The position numbers and the translations under genes were made by a program. Positions 54,571 to 64,000 of a stretch of DNA of 64,000 nucleotides are shown in pieces. Origin of the DNA: Procambarus clarkii (taxonomy: Eukaryota; Arthropoda; Malacostraca; Decapoda; Cambaridae); the NCBI RefSeq assembly GCF_040958095.1, contig NC_091156.1, forward strand, positions 20,834,175 to 20,898,174, written 5' to 3'. Positions within the stretch are counted from its first letter, which is position 1. Every line of letters starts with the position of its first letter. The notes under the pieces were generated by a model. The model had not been told where the DNA came from. It made no database searches and saw nothing but the letters and a program-made list of their open reading frames with translations.

Positions 54571-55420
54571 ACGGACTAATGTAATTCCTCTAAAAGGACG
54601 ACGAATCCTAACCTCCAAACTACTGAGGTTATTCTGTTCAGATATAAAGTGTTGCTTTGCACATTAAACTGCAACCTGGCTAACAGGCGTCCTGCAGGCC
54701 ATAAACTGCGAGCGACCATGAAGATCCCATCCATCCACGGATCTCCAGTATCACCTATTGGTACTGGTAATGGCTCCAAAGAGCCTCCACTTACGGGCTA
54801 TTCATGCCCGTGCCATCTTTTGGGTGGGTTAATCTTTATCAATTAAAAATTCTCGGTATAATTTCCATAGTGGTTCACTTAACTTCAGTACAGACGCTTG
54901 AGTTACCACACACCTTCAACCTCAAGAATGTTGCACTCTGCTTGTCCAGTTCCTACCGACCCCAAGACGCTTCAATTTCGACACAGATCAGACATCAGAC
55001 TCCGATGCGGACTCCGACCGCATCCAGCTTTCACACTCTCGTTCCCAACTGCGCTCCCACGCTTTCGGCCTTATCAAGTTTCCATGCTTCCCATCAAGCA
55101 GCCACACTCTCGTCCGGCATCGAGCTCCGCGACTTTGGCCGCACTCGGCTCTCTGCTCTGCTCCAAGCTCCGTCTCGACGTCTACGACACTGCCAACAAC
55201 CGACTACTGTAACCAAGACTACTAAGTAAATATGAAACCCCACTAACACTGTGTATCTAATCTACCCAACAACGTAATATAATCGTACGTTATTGAATTA
55301 TTATTATTATTTTATGTGAATTATTTTCTCCCTTATGATTCTTTCCATGAGCTTGCAGATGTGTAATGTCAAGTTGTATGTACTTTACCCAAATAAACAT
55401 TTGATTTGATTTTGATTTTA
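54571..55420 (+). mobile_element. Probable LINE 3' region ending in a simple TTTGATTT tail
   Basis: 54787-54845 (GGGCTATTCATGCCCGTGCC...GGGTGGGTTAATC.TTATCAAT) recurs at 47153-47205. The block closes with AATAAACATTTGATTTGATTTTGATTTT (about 55392-55420), a typical LINE tail of short repeats. No RT motif is left. Confidence 0.5.
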
Positions 55421-55524
55421 TTTGAAGTTGATCGGATCGAAGTTTTCTGTTGAGCTTTTTTGAAAATACGGGTGAGTATTCAATATGGTCTCCTTCAGCG
55501 TCCTCGGCAGCCAGCACATCTGCT

Positions 55525-56285
55525 CGAGTAAAGTTATGGAAATGGGATTAGATGACAGGAGACCTAAGGGTCAGTACACAATGAAGGGAAACTGTCTCCC
55601 TGTGACGATTCGAGAAAGGGACTTGGGAGTGGACGTAACACCAAATCTAACTCCTGAGGCACATAAAAATCAGATAATGACAGCAATATATTATACGCAA
55701 GCAAAAGTTAGAACATCATTCAGAAGCCTAAGTAAGGAGGCATTCAGAGCACTTTACACTGCATATGTGAGATCAGCTCTTATGCCCCATCATGGAGCCC
55801 CCACCTAAAGAAGCATATTGGGAAACTGGGAAAGCTTAAAAAAAATGCGACGAGGCTAGTCGTGGAGTTGCATGGGATGGGATACGAAGAGCAGCTGAAG
55901 GAACTGGAACGCTGACGACGTCAGAAACGCTGACGACGTTAGAAAAAGGGAGGAAGCGGGGAGATACGATAGCAGCTTACAAACTACTTGATTGGGGGAT
56001 TGACAGAGTGGAAAAGACGAAATGTTCACTCGGAATACCAACAGAACGAGGGGACATGGGTGGAAGCTGGAAATTCGGATGAGTCACACAGATGTTAAAA
56101 AGTTTTCTTTAGCGTGAGAGTAGTGGGGAAAATGAAATGAACTAAAGGAAGCAACATCGTGGAAGCAAACACTATTCATAGCTTTAAAAGTAGGTATGAT
56201 AGAGAAGGAGGACAGGAGCTGGAATCATTGCTTTAAATAACCGAAGGCTAGAAAGGCGGGATCCAAGCAAGCACAAATAGGTGAG
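55525..56285 (+). mobile_element. CR1-like LINE, 5'-truncated and degraded
   Basis: ERDLGVDVTPNLTPEAHKNQ, TSFRSLSKEAFRALYTAYVR and RRGDTIAAYKLL-like frames follow ORF2 of the LINE at 48.7 kb (DLGVDITPNLSPEAH, FRNLCKESFRILYTTYVR). At least three frame changes. The 3' end CAAGCACAAATAGGTGAGTATAC abuts an AC microsatellite. Confidence 0.85.

Positions 56286-56381
<96 letters not shown>
56286..56381. repeat. (AC)n microsatellite
   Basis: Pure AC run joining two LINE 3' ends in tandem. Confidence 0.98.
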
Positions 56382-56384
<3 letters not shown>

Positions 56385-56610
56385 GTTAGAAAGAATTTTT
56401 TCAGTGTCAGAGTAGTTAATAAATGGAATGCTCTAGGAAGTGATGTGGTGGAGGCTGACTCCATACACAGTTTCAAATGTAGATATGATAGAGCCCAGTA
56501 GGCTCAGGAACCTGTACACCAGTTGATTGACAGTTGAGAGGCGGGACCAAAGAGACAAAGCTCAACCCCCGCAAGCACAATTAGGTGAGTACATACACAC
56601 ACACACACAC
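56382..56610 (+). mobile_element. CR1-like LINE 3' end with (AC)n tail
   Basis: Encodes FFSVRVVNKWNALGSDVV and SFKCRYDRAQ before TAG, identical in pattern to the LINE at 48.7 kb. Then comes the 3' UTR (AACCCCCGCAAGCACAATTAGGTGAGTACAT) and ACACAC. Only about 70 codons remain. Confidence 0.92.
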
Positions 56611-56787
56611 GGGGGCCTCGTAGCCTGGTGGATAGCGCGCAGGACTCGTAATTCTGTGGCGCGGGTTCGATTCCCGCACGAGGCAGAAACAAATGGGCAA
56701 AGTTTCTTTCACCCTAAGTGCCCCTGCTACCTAGCAGTAAATAGGTACCTGGGAGTTAGTCAGCTGTCACGGGCTGCTTCCTGGGGT
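56611..56787 (+). repeat. tRNA-derived SINE (family 1) with intact tRNA-like head
   Basis: Head folds as a tRNA (separate entry); body GAAACAAATGGGCAAAGTTTC, CCCCTGCTACCTAGCAGTAAA, GTACCTGGGAGTTAGTCAGC and TGTCACGGGCTGCTTCCTGG, ending in a GT run. Inserted right after the (AC)n tail of a LINE. Confidence 0.9.
56615..56685 (+). tRNA. tRNA-Thr-like (CGT) SINE head
   Basis: Acceptor stem GCCTCGT/ACGAGGC pairs in all 7 positions. T arm GCGGG-TTCGATT-CCCGC is perfect. Anticodon arm CAGGA-CTCGTAA-TTCTG pairs with one G:T and shows anticodon CGT. Variable loop short. It lies at the front of a SINE body, so it is a SINE promoter and probably not a functional tRNA gene, although it is the best preserved head in the window. 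Confidence 0.6.
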
Positions 56788-56824
56788 GTGTGTGTGTGTG
56801 GGGTGGGGACAAAAAAAAAAAGTA

Positions 56825-56920
56825 GTTAGTAAACAGTTGATTGACAGTTGAGAGGCGGGCCGAAAGAGCAAAGCTCAACCCCCCCGCAAAAACACAACTA
56901 GTAAACACACACACACAGGA
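56825..56920 (+). repeat. LINE/SINE 3'-end scrap with (AC)n
   Basis: GTAGTTAGTAAACAGTTGATTGACAG, GAGGCGGGCCGAAAGAGCAAAG, CAACCCCCCCGCAAAAACACAAC then ACACAC. Same segment as the arms of the palindrome at 53338. Confidence 0.7.
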
Positions 56921-56934
56921 TGTATCCCGCAGCA

Positions 56935-57090
56935 GCTGGGTAGCTCCCATAGGTACTTATTTGCTGCTAGGTGAACAGGTGCATCAGGTGAAAGAAACTG
57001 CCCATTTCTTATTGCCTTGACCAGGAATCAATCAAACCGGATCCTTTGAACTACGACCCCACAGTGATGTGCGCTCTGCCGCGAGGATAA
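56935..57090 (-). repeat. SINE family 1, inverted
   Basis: GGTACTTATTTGCTGCTAGGTGAACAGG, TGAAAGAAACTGCCCATTTC and CCTTTGAACTACGACCCCACAG mirror the SINE body and head. Diverged. Confidence 0.65.
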
Positions 57091-57239
57091 AGGTGGTGGG
57101 GGGGGGGAGGAGGGGTGGAGGGAACCACGTGACTGACCACCTATCATGGATCAGTTACATGAGTACCTGTTTCATGGTCTTAAGTTCGAATCTGTTACTG
57201 TTCAGACACACGGGAGCTTTATCTGAGTGAGGAAGAAGT

Positions 57240-57388
57240 GCTCTCATGTAATTGCCCGAAACGCTACGCATACTAGTGCCTTTAGGTATTGTATGTACTA
57301 GCTTTTTCTTTCAATCCAACATTATGTTTGTAACTCATCTGAAATGTATGAACCTGTCCTAAATAAAGAATCTGAATCTGGTTGTAAG
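57240..57388 (+). repeat. Repeat tail with AATAAA before the SDR exon
   Basis: CCCGAAACGCTACGCATACTAG is shared with SINE family 2 (45512, 60110). It ends CCTAAATAAAGAATCTGAATCTG, a typical retroposon tail, directly upstream of the coding exon. Confidence 0.55.
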
Positions 57389-59701
57389 ATGTCATGCTTT
57401 GCAGTGGCTGGGACCACGTGTCACTATGGAGAGGGCCGGGTAGCGCTGGTGACCGGGGCTGCTCGACGAGTGGGGCGAGTCATCGCTGCAGCTCTCCATA
57501 AACACGGCTTCAACGTTGTTATACACTGCAACGCCTCGAAGGAGCTCGCCCTCCAGTTTGCTTCCGAGCTGAACAGGTAAGCGGTACATGCATGCTTTCA
57601 GGATGGGAACACCTGCTTTATGCGTCAGCTTCGAGGATCCTCACCGAGGAAGAATTTATATATTAAATATTTTACATTATTTAATAAGGTGTGTAACAAA
57701 GAGTGAGTATAATTGTATGTGAGTTTTAGTTTAGTTCATTTATTATGCGCCCCATACCCATCTTGTGGGCGGTGGTGGAAAGGGTTACAGAGGCACATAA
57801 TGGGCTCAGGGACTGAACCCCACAATTCATTTAGCTAAGCAAGTTACAATCTTGATGAGCTACTTACAAAATTCAGTATAAGTCGTCACATCAACAATGG
57901 GTTCGAGATCGACCACAAGTACAGGTTCTAAATTAAGCAACTGACATATGTGGAGAGCTAGTGTCACAATTGATATGTTTGTCCTGCACACCGCCCCCCA
58001 TCCAGTGGGCAGCGGTGGATAGGTTACAATCACTTAGTTACTACCTACAGTTAGCAAACTGGGGATATTTGGCTAAAGTTTCTGGTAGCAGATCATTTTG
58101 TATGTGAGGAACACGATTCTACGGTGCTAGTGTAAATGTGTTTTACCACACAGTACCCGGAAGGACAGCGCTCACGTCATAACGGGCGACCTTTCCAAGG
58201 ATGTTGTGGCCACCTCACAGCGAATGGTGATGGAGGCGGTGGAGAAGTGGGGCCGGCTCGACCTCCTCGTCAACTCCGCCGGCGACTTCTTTAATACTAA
58301 CCTAGACGGCGCCTCTGAGCAAGACTGGGATAAGTTGATGAACATAAATGCGAAGGCACCGTACTTCCTCATCCAGGTATTGACCAAGCCAGTGTGTCCT
58401 CACTCTTACATGTGTTCTCACAAGTCATCAGCAGTTGTATATCCTCCTCCAGTCGTGAGCTGTGTGATGTTTGATTGGGTAATATATTCATGCAGTAATC
58501 CTTAGTTATGCTTACGTTATGTAATGTCTACCAGAGACACGTACGAGGCTACTGGATGTATGCATGACTTTCATCACTTGAGGCTTTACTATAGAAATGT
58601 ATGAGAATCAGGTTTCCAGATAAATCCAAATAATTACCAAGATTTGACATATTTTATATTCATATTATCTAATAATTAAATTTAATTTCTTTCTTTATTA
58701 TGCACCCCATACCCATCCCGTGGGCACACAGCCCTTCTGTTTAAGTCCCCAATCATGCCAAACATGCACTTACTCCACACATTCTCTTGTGCTATCTACA
58801 TGTATTAAACTTTTTTCCTAAATGCTAATCTTGATCTGAAACTTTTCCTTGATAGGTGTAATGAGCACCACACCAGAAATATATATATCTTTGATATCCC
58901 CAGAGTTAAACTAAATCTGTGTAAACACTCCATGTAATAAAAGGACTTAGTCTATGGAACTCACTCCCTGAAGAATTAAAAAAAATTCAACCTCTGCCTT
59001 ATTCAAAAGTAAAACCAAAACTACTTAATTTCATCCTCATAGCTCATGCTTCAAACTCAAACTGTAGCTTGTACTACTCACTTTCCCAATATTAGCACTT
59101 AAGATATATATCTTCAAAGGTGTAGTCACCTCTCACAATTTATTTTGTAGTTATTTGTTATAAAACCTTGCTACAATGTACCTTTTCATCTTACCGGATA
59201 GGTTAAGGACCTGGCGGAAACGCTATACGTGTTAGTGGCTTCGCAAGAATGTAAAAATATCACTCTAGTGTAATCTCACCAACCCATTATACTGTCTCGT
59301 GAATAAATGATGATTATTATTGAATGTGTAGTCTCTGACACACCCACACTCCATATAGGTAACGTGTAGCCCCTGACACACACCATGTAGGTAATGTGTA
59401 GCCCCCGACACATACACCATGTAGGTAACGTGTAGCCCTTGACACACCATGTAGGCAACGCATAACTTGCGATATTGTCAGCTATAGCAGCAAGTGTTGT
59501 GTGTGTTGAGGAGGTAAGACTGTTGACGGAGTGTTGGTCCCACAGGCAGCGGCGCCTCACCTGAGGAAGGTCCAGGGCAGCGTGGTGAATGTGGCCGACA
59601 TCCTTGGTGAGCGGCCCAGCGGTCCCCTCAACATCTACTGCGTCACCAAGGCCGCTCTTATTATGATCACCAAGAGTCTGGCGATAGAACTCGGGCCGGA
59701 G
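57389..59701 (+). CDS. Pteridine-reductase-like SDR, three exons (3' end missing)
   Basis: Short-chain dehydrogenase/reductase that probably uses NADPH to reduce pteridines. Exons: 57389 (ATG; or 57405 if a TTTGCAG acceptor is used)-57576, 58154-58376 and 59546-59701, all with GT donors; the joined frame is open for ~190 codons. Residues: VALVTGAARRVGRVI (cofactor loop TGxxxRxG, the Arg form used by PTR1), HCNAS, GDLSKDVV, LDLLVNSAGDFFNT (classical NNAG is NSAG), MNINAKAPYFLIQ, SVVNVADILGE (Asp where classical SDRs have the catalytic Ser, as in PTR1 and FolM) and IYCVTKAAL (Tyr-x3-Lys). The usual C-terminal 80-100 residues (substrate loop) should follow a donor at 59702, but no exon was found up to 64000. 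Intron 1 holds a LINE 3' UTR (57725-58095). Start uncertain. Confidence 0.85.
57725..58095 (-). mobile_element. LINE 3' UTR in SDR intron 1
   Basis: Near-identical to 40199-40575 (TTTAGTTCATTTATTATGC, GGCACATAATGGGCTCAGGG, TGTTTGTCCTGCACACCGCC). Only the 3' UTR is present, so heavily 5'-truncated. Confidence 0.88.
58377..59545. other. SDR intron 2: mostly unassigned
   Basis: 58687-58735 is a scrap of the same LINE 3' end (TTTATTATGCACCCCATACCC). 58860-59060 has AT-rich LINE-like debris. 59344-59465 has about 3.5 copies of a 31-36-bp unit (CCATGTAGGTAACGTGTAGCC). Nothing coding. Confidence 0.55.
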
Positions 59702-60054
59702 GTAAGGTGATCCCCTGCTTTAAACTTCTTGTGATAACGAATTTGCTTGTATGATGAGTAGATGAAGCAAATTCTGAAGGAACATGAACACACACACACA
59801 CACACAACAAAAACTGCTCCACAGTCACATGAGGAGGAAAACAACAATGAAAGAACAGGTGATGAAACTGAGAATGGGCGAGAACAGGTGCAGAGAACGA
59901 CAAAGAGGTGTGTGAAGAACTCAGAGATTCCAGGAGGTCTTTACAAAAGAACGAGGAAAAGTCTCTGAACTAGGAGAGATTGCAAAAAAAAAAAAAAAAC
60001 AGGCAGCCTTGGAATGGTTAGAAATTACCAGAGATGAGGTTAAAAGGTATCTAT
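59702..60054. other. Start of SDR intron 3, nothing recognised
   Basis: A short (CA)n at 59790-59808 and a 16-nt A run at 59983. A 68-codon frame at 59762-59968 is charged and low in complexity and is not supported as a gene. Confidence 0.4.
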
Positions 60055-60335
60055 TTTATTTATTTGTATTTATTTATACATACAAGAGTTCTTACATTCT
60101 TGTACAGCTAGCACGCATAGCATTTCGGGCAAATCCTCAATCTTATGTTCCTTGGAATACGACCCTGCCAAATTGTTTAACAACCATGTACCTATTTCAC
60201 TGTTAGGTAAACAGAGGTTACAGTTAAGGATTGACGCCCAGTAAATCCTCCCCGGCCAGGATATGAACCCAGGACAAAGCGCTTGAGAAACACTAGGCGA
60301 GTATCTTAATTAATTACCACTACACCACGGAGAAC
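60055..60335 (-). repeat. SINE family 2, inverted
   Basis: Matches 45485-45725 throughout (CTTACATTCTTGTACAGC, CACGCATAGCATTTCGGGC, CCTCCCCGGCCAGGATATG, CACTACACCACGGAGA), with an 8-base ATTAATTA-type insertion near the head. Confidence 0.85.
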
Positions 60336-60339
60336 CGTG

Positions 60340-61385
60340 CCTGTTGGATTGGGACGTGAAAAAGCCTGTTGGACCAAACGAAATCTCACCATGGGTACTG
60401 AAAGAGTGTGCAGAAGCACTTTGCTTGCCACTCTCCATTGTGTATAGTAATTAAGTCACTGGAGATAGGAGACCTACCAGAAATATGGAAGACCGCTAAA
60501 GTAGTCCCAATATTCAAAAAAGGGCGACAGGCAAGAGGCACTGAACTACAGGTCAGTGTCCCAAACTTGTACACCATGCAAGGTGATGGAGAAGATCGTG
60601 AAAAAAAGCCTAGTAGCACATCTGGAGAAGGGACTTCGTGGTACACCACCATTATGAGTTCAGGGATGTCAAATCTTGTCTCACAGGTTTATTCTATGAC
60701 CAGGTGACAAAGATTAAGCAACAAAGACATGGGTGGCAGATTGCTTTTTCTTGGACTGCCAGAAAGCCTTTGACACAGGACCCCAAAAGAGGCTAGTGCA
60801 TAAGTTGGAGAAACAGGCAAGAGTAACTGTTAGGGTGTTCCAGTAGATAAGGGAGTATTTAAGCAATAGGAAGCAGAGTTATTGTGAGGGGTGAGACCTC
60901 AGAATGGTGTGATGTCACTAGCGGAGTCCCACAGGGTTCTTTCTGAACACGGTCCTGTCTGTTTCTGTTTCTGATATACGTAAATGATCTTCCAGAGGGT
61001 ATGGACTCATTCCTCTCACTGTTTGTTTATGATACCAAAAATATAAGGATTAAGGCAGAGGACAGCATGAGGCTTCAAGATGACGTGGACAAACTCATCG
61101 AATGGTCCAACAAATGGCTGTTAAAGTTTTAACACGAACAAATATAAAGTGATGAAAATGGATGTAGAGAGCAGAAGACCAGACAAAAGGTACCATTTGG
61201 GAGATGAAATTCTTCAAGAATCAGGGGTGAGAAAGATCTAGGGGTTGATATCATGCCAGACCTGTTCCCTGAAGCCCATATCAATAATTCAATGATATCA
61301 TCAGTGGCATATGCTAGGTTGACCAACATAAGAATGGTCTTTAGAAACTTGAGTAAGGAATCATTCAGAACCTTGTATTTACCTG
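60340..61385 (+). mobile_element. CR1-like LINE, heavily decayed RT region
   Basis: Fragments in order: KPVGPNEISPWVLKECAEAL (compare KAIGPDGISPWILKEGAEEL of the intact LINE), LPEIWKTAKVVPIFKKG, a FLDCQKAFDT frame, VTSGVPQGS, IYVNDLPEGMDSFLSLF, DKLIEWSNKWLLKF and AYARLTNIRMVFRNLSKESF. Many stops and frameshifts. Same family as 48.7 kb, but much older. Confidence 0.82.
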
Positions 61386-61487
61386 AGAGATTTCCTGAGA
61401 GCCACTAACACCAGTTGCCTCGACGAGGACAGGAAGCCGGCGGCTTGTAGAAGATCCCCTCCATTTGAGTTGATAATCTTTTCCAGC

Positions 61488-62085
61488 TATACTTTAAAAG
61501 TTAAAGTTAAAAGTGGCATTGACGGAATCGGCGGGTAGGTGGTTCCATGGGTTAATAATCCTATGGGTGAAAAAGCATCTCCTGTTCTCAGTCCTACATT
61601 GTGCTTGTTGAGTTTGAAACCGTTGCTCCTTGTTTGTGTTACATCTGACCTTTTGAAGAAAATTTCCGGATCAACATCCTCCAAATTGTTCAGTATTTAT
61701 AATTTCAATAAGATCCGCTCTGTCATGCCGGGGTTTGCAGTCTTGTTAGCCCTGTGATCCTCAACCGTTCATGATACGTGAGTTGACTTAGCTCTAGAAT
61801 GATTTTTGTTGCCCGGTGTTGCACTTTCTCCAGGGCAGCTATATCCTTCTGAAGATGAGGTCTCCATGCTTGGATACAGTAATCCAAATGCAGTCCCAGA
61901 GATTTATAGTATTGAATCACAACCTTCTTTTCGTTGATGTCGAAGGTACGCTTGATTATTCCAAGTGTTTGGTAAGCTTTTTTAACTGCTGCTCCTGCCT
62001 GCTGTGCAACTTTCAGTGAGTGGTGGATTTTGACTCTAAGGTTCTTTTCTTCATAAATCTGCTGTAATGTTATGTTATTAATTTA
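61488..62085 (-). mobile_element. LINE C-terminal fragment, another CR1-like lineage
   Basis: Minus frames 61723-61920 (LGLHLDYCIQAWRPHLQKDI, ALEKVQHRATKII, YHERLRITGLTRL) and 61487-61684 (GFKLNKHNVGLRTGD) show the CR1-like post-RT region with one frame break. The lineage differs from the LINE at 48.7 kb. Confidence 0.75.
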
Positions 62086-62089
62086 GTTT

Positions 62090-62390
62090 GTGGCGTGGGT
62101 TGTTATGCCGCCAATGCAAGACCTTGTATTTGGGGGCATAACAACCCACAACTTTTGTTAGAACCTCAACGCTGTAAATGCTTCACCCACGTACTACAAA
62201 TAATCGCCAACAGAACCTAAACACCTAACATAACCAGTGCCTAAATATGCACAATATACTAATATATAACATTATTAATTTATATTTGAGAAAATTCCTA
62301 TTTTGAATGGAAAACTATGATAATATTGATGAATGCATCTATGGGGTCGATTGCTGGATGGAATGGACTTGGTCTGGGGACGGGTTGCAC
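62090..62390 (-). repeat. Dispersed repeat copy next to the minisatellite
   Basis: CTTCACCCACGTACTACAAATAATCGCC, AACAGAACCTAAACACCTAAC and GAGAAAATTC.TATTTTGAATGG match 37340-37500 in the same orientation, and 34960-35130 inverted. Confidence 0.8.
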
Positions 62391-64000
62391 CCCCGACCCA
62401 GTCATGCCTCTGGCCGTCTCCACCACCGATCCAGTCATGCCCCTGGCCGTCCCCCACCACCGACCCAGTCATGCCCCTGGCCGTCCCCCACCACCGACCC
62501 AGTCATGCCCCTGGCCGTCCCCACCACCACTGACCCAGTCATGCCCCTGGCCGTCCCCACCACCGACACAGTCATGCCCCTGGTCTTCTCCACCACCGTC
62601 CCAGTCATGCCCCTGTCCGTCCCCCACCACCGACACAGTCATGCCACTGGCCGTCTCCACCACCGACACAGTCATGCCCCTGGCCGTCCCCCACCACCGA
62701 CACAGTCATGCCCCTGGCCGTCTCCACCACCGACACAGTCATGCCCCTGGCCGTCCCCCACCACCGACACAGTCATGCCCCTGGCCGTCCCCACCACCAC
62801 TGACCCAGTCATGCCACTGGCCGTCTCCACCACCGACCCAGTCATGCCCCTGGCCGTCTCCATCACCGACCCAGTCATGCCCCTGGCCGTCCCCACCACC
62901 GACCCAGTCATGCCCCTGGCCGTCCCCCACCACCGACCCAGTCATGCCCCTGGCCGTCCCCACCACCAACCCAGTCATGCCCCTGGCCGTCCCCCACCAC
63001 CGACCCAGTCATGCCCCTGGCCGTCTCCATCACCAACCCAGTCATGCCCCTGGCCGTCCCCCACCACCGACCCAGTCATGCCCCTGGCCGTCCCCCACCA
63101 CCGACACAGTCATGCCCCTGGCCGTCCCCCACCACCGACACAGTCATGCCCCTGGCCGTCCCCCACCACCGACCCAGTCATGCCCCTGGCCGTCTCCACC
63201 ACCGACCCAGTCATGCCCCTGGCCGTCTCCACCACCACTGACCCAGTCATGCCCCTAGCCGTCCCCACCACCGACCCAGTCATGCCCCTGGCCGTCTCCA
63301 TCACCGACCCAGTCATGCCCCTGGCCGTCCCCACCACCACTGACCCAGTCATGCCCCTGGCCGTCCCCATCACCACTGACCCAGTCATGTCCCTGGCCGT
63401 CCACCGACACAGTCATGCCCCTGGCCGTCCCCCACCACCGACCCAGTCATGCCCCTGGCCGTCCCCCACCACCGACACAGTCATGCCCCTGGCCGTCCCC
63501 CACCACCGACACAGTCATGCCCCTGGCCGTCCCCCACCACCGACCCAGTCATGCCCCTGGCCGTCCCCCACCACCGACACAGTCATGCCCCTGGCCGTCC
63601 CCCACCACCGACCCAGTCATGCCCCTGGCCGTCCCCCACCACCGACCCAGTCATGCCCCTGGCCGTCCCCACCACCGACCCAGTCATGCCCCTGGCCGTC
63701 CCCACCACCGACCCAGTCATGCCCCTGGCCGTCTCCACCACCGACACAGTCATGCCCCTGGCCGTCCCCCACCACCGACCCAGTTATGCCCCTGGCCGTC
63801 CCCACCACCGACACAGTCATGCCCCTGGTCGTCCCCCACCACCGACACAGTCATGCCCCTGGCCGTCCTCCACCACCGACCCAGTCATGCCCCTGGCCGT
63901 CCCCACCACCGACACAGTCATGCCCCTGGTCGTCCCCCACCACCGACACAGTCATGCCCCTGGCCGTCCTCCACCACCGACCCAGTCATGCCCCTGGCCG
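62391..64000. repeat. 32-35-bp minisatellite, about 49 units, open at the window edge
   Basis: Unit CCAGTCATGCCCCTGGCCGT followed by CCCCCACCACCGA, with recurrent variants: CACAGTC or CCCAGTC at the start, GTCTCC or GTCCCC or GTCCCCC in the middle, and an ACCACCACTGA extension. It starts in unique sequence at about 62391 and continues past 64000. It keeps long frames open on both strands (313 codons on plus); these are not genes. Confidence 0.97.

Noticed and set aside
62317-63258. 313-codon open frame
   Set aside because: It is a translated minisatellite; many frames on both strands stay open there and the composition is pure repeat.

Overview
The window is eukaryotic nuclear DNA, most probably from a decapod crustacean and plausibly a crayfish. 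It has intron-containing animal genes (GT...AG splice sites, AATAAA signals), very dense microsatellites, tRNA-derived SINEs, CR1-like and I-like LINEs, and many DIRS1-like tyrosine-recombinase retrotransposons, a group known to be common in Decapoda. Nothing looks prokaryotic: there are no operons, no rRNA genes and no CRISPR array.

Layout. 1-15.9 kb is visibly GC-rich and consists of three DIRS1-like elements in tandem, all coding on the minus strand: A (cut by the window edge), B (5014-11216, both ends present) and C (11331-15895). They have inverted terminal repeats (ITRs), an internal complementary region (ICR), and decayed tyrosine recombinase, RNase H and reverse transcriptase (RT) regions. 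LINE pieces are nested in them. 15.9-20.5 kb holds older DIRS remnants, one of them on the plus strand. 22.0-32.6 kb is the genic core: a VPS50/syndetin gene (minus, partial, with a 1-nt frameshift) lies head-to-head with a complete six-exon SSR4 gene (TRAP-delta, plus), with about 0.66 kb between the two start codons. SSR4 introns hold DIRS, SINE and LINE remnants and a tandem repeat of about 200 bp. 33-39.9 kb is repeat-rich and includes an internally deleted Tigger/pogo transposon whose empty site can be read from a nearby copy of its host repeat. 40-47.1 kb holds I-like LINEs, one interrupted by a 2.3-kb LTR-like insertion and a SINE palindrome. 47.4-53.0 kb holds two CR1-like LINEs; the larger has an intact 939-residue endonuclease-RT ORF and an ORF1. 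53-57.4 kb is LINE/SINE/microsatellite mosaic. 57.4-59.7 kb carries three exons of a pteridine-reductase-like SDR gene (plus, 3' end not found). 60-62.4 kb is LINE/SINE debris, and 62.4-64 kb is a minisatellite that runs off the window.

How the genes relate. The three host genes do not form a pathway. SSR4 acts in protein translocation at the ER, VPS50 in endosomal recycling (EARP complex), and the SDR probably in pteridine reduction. SSR4 and VPS50 probably share a bidirectional promoter. The rest is a record of nested transposition. The most informative parts are the DIRS termini and ICR, which preserve the circle junction; the intact LINE ORF2; and insertion sites whose order can be read from the sequence. 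All family assignments come from reading motifs by eye; no database search was possible.
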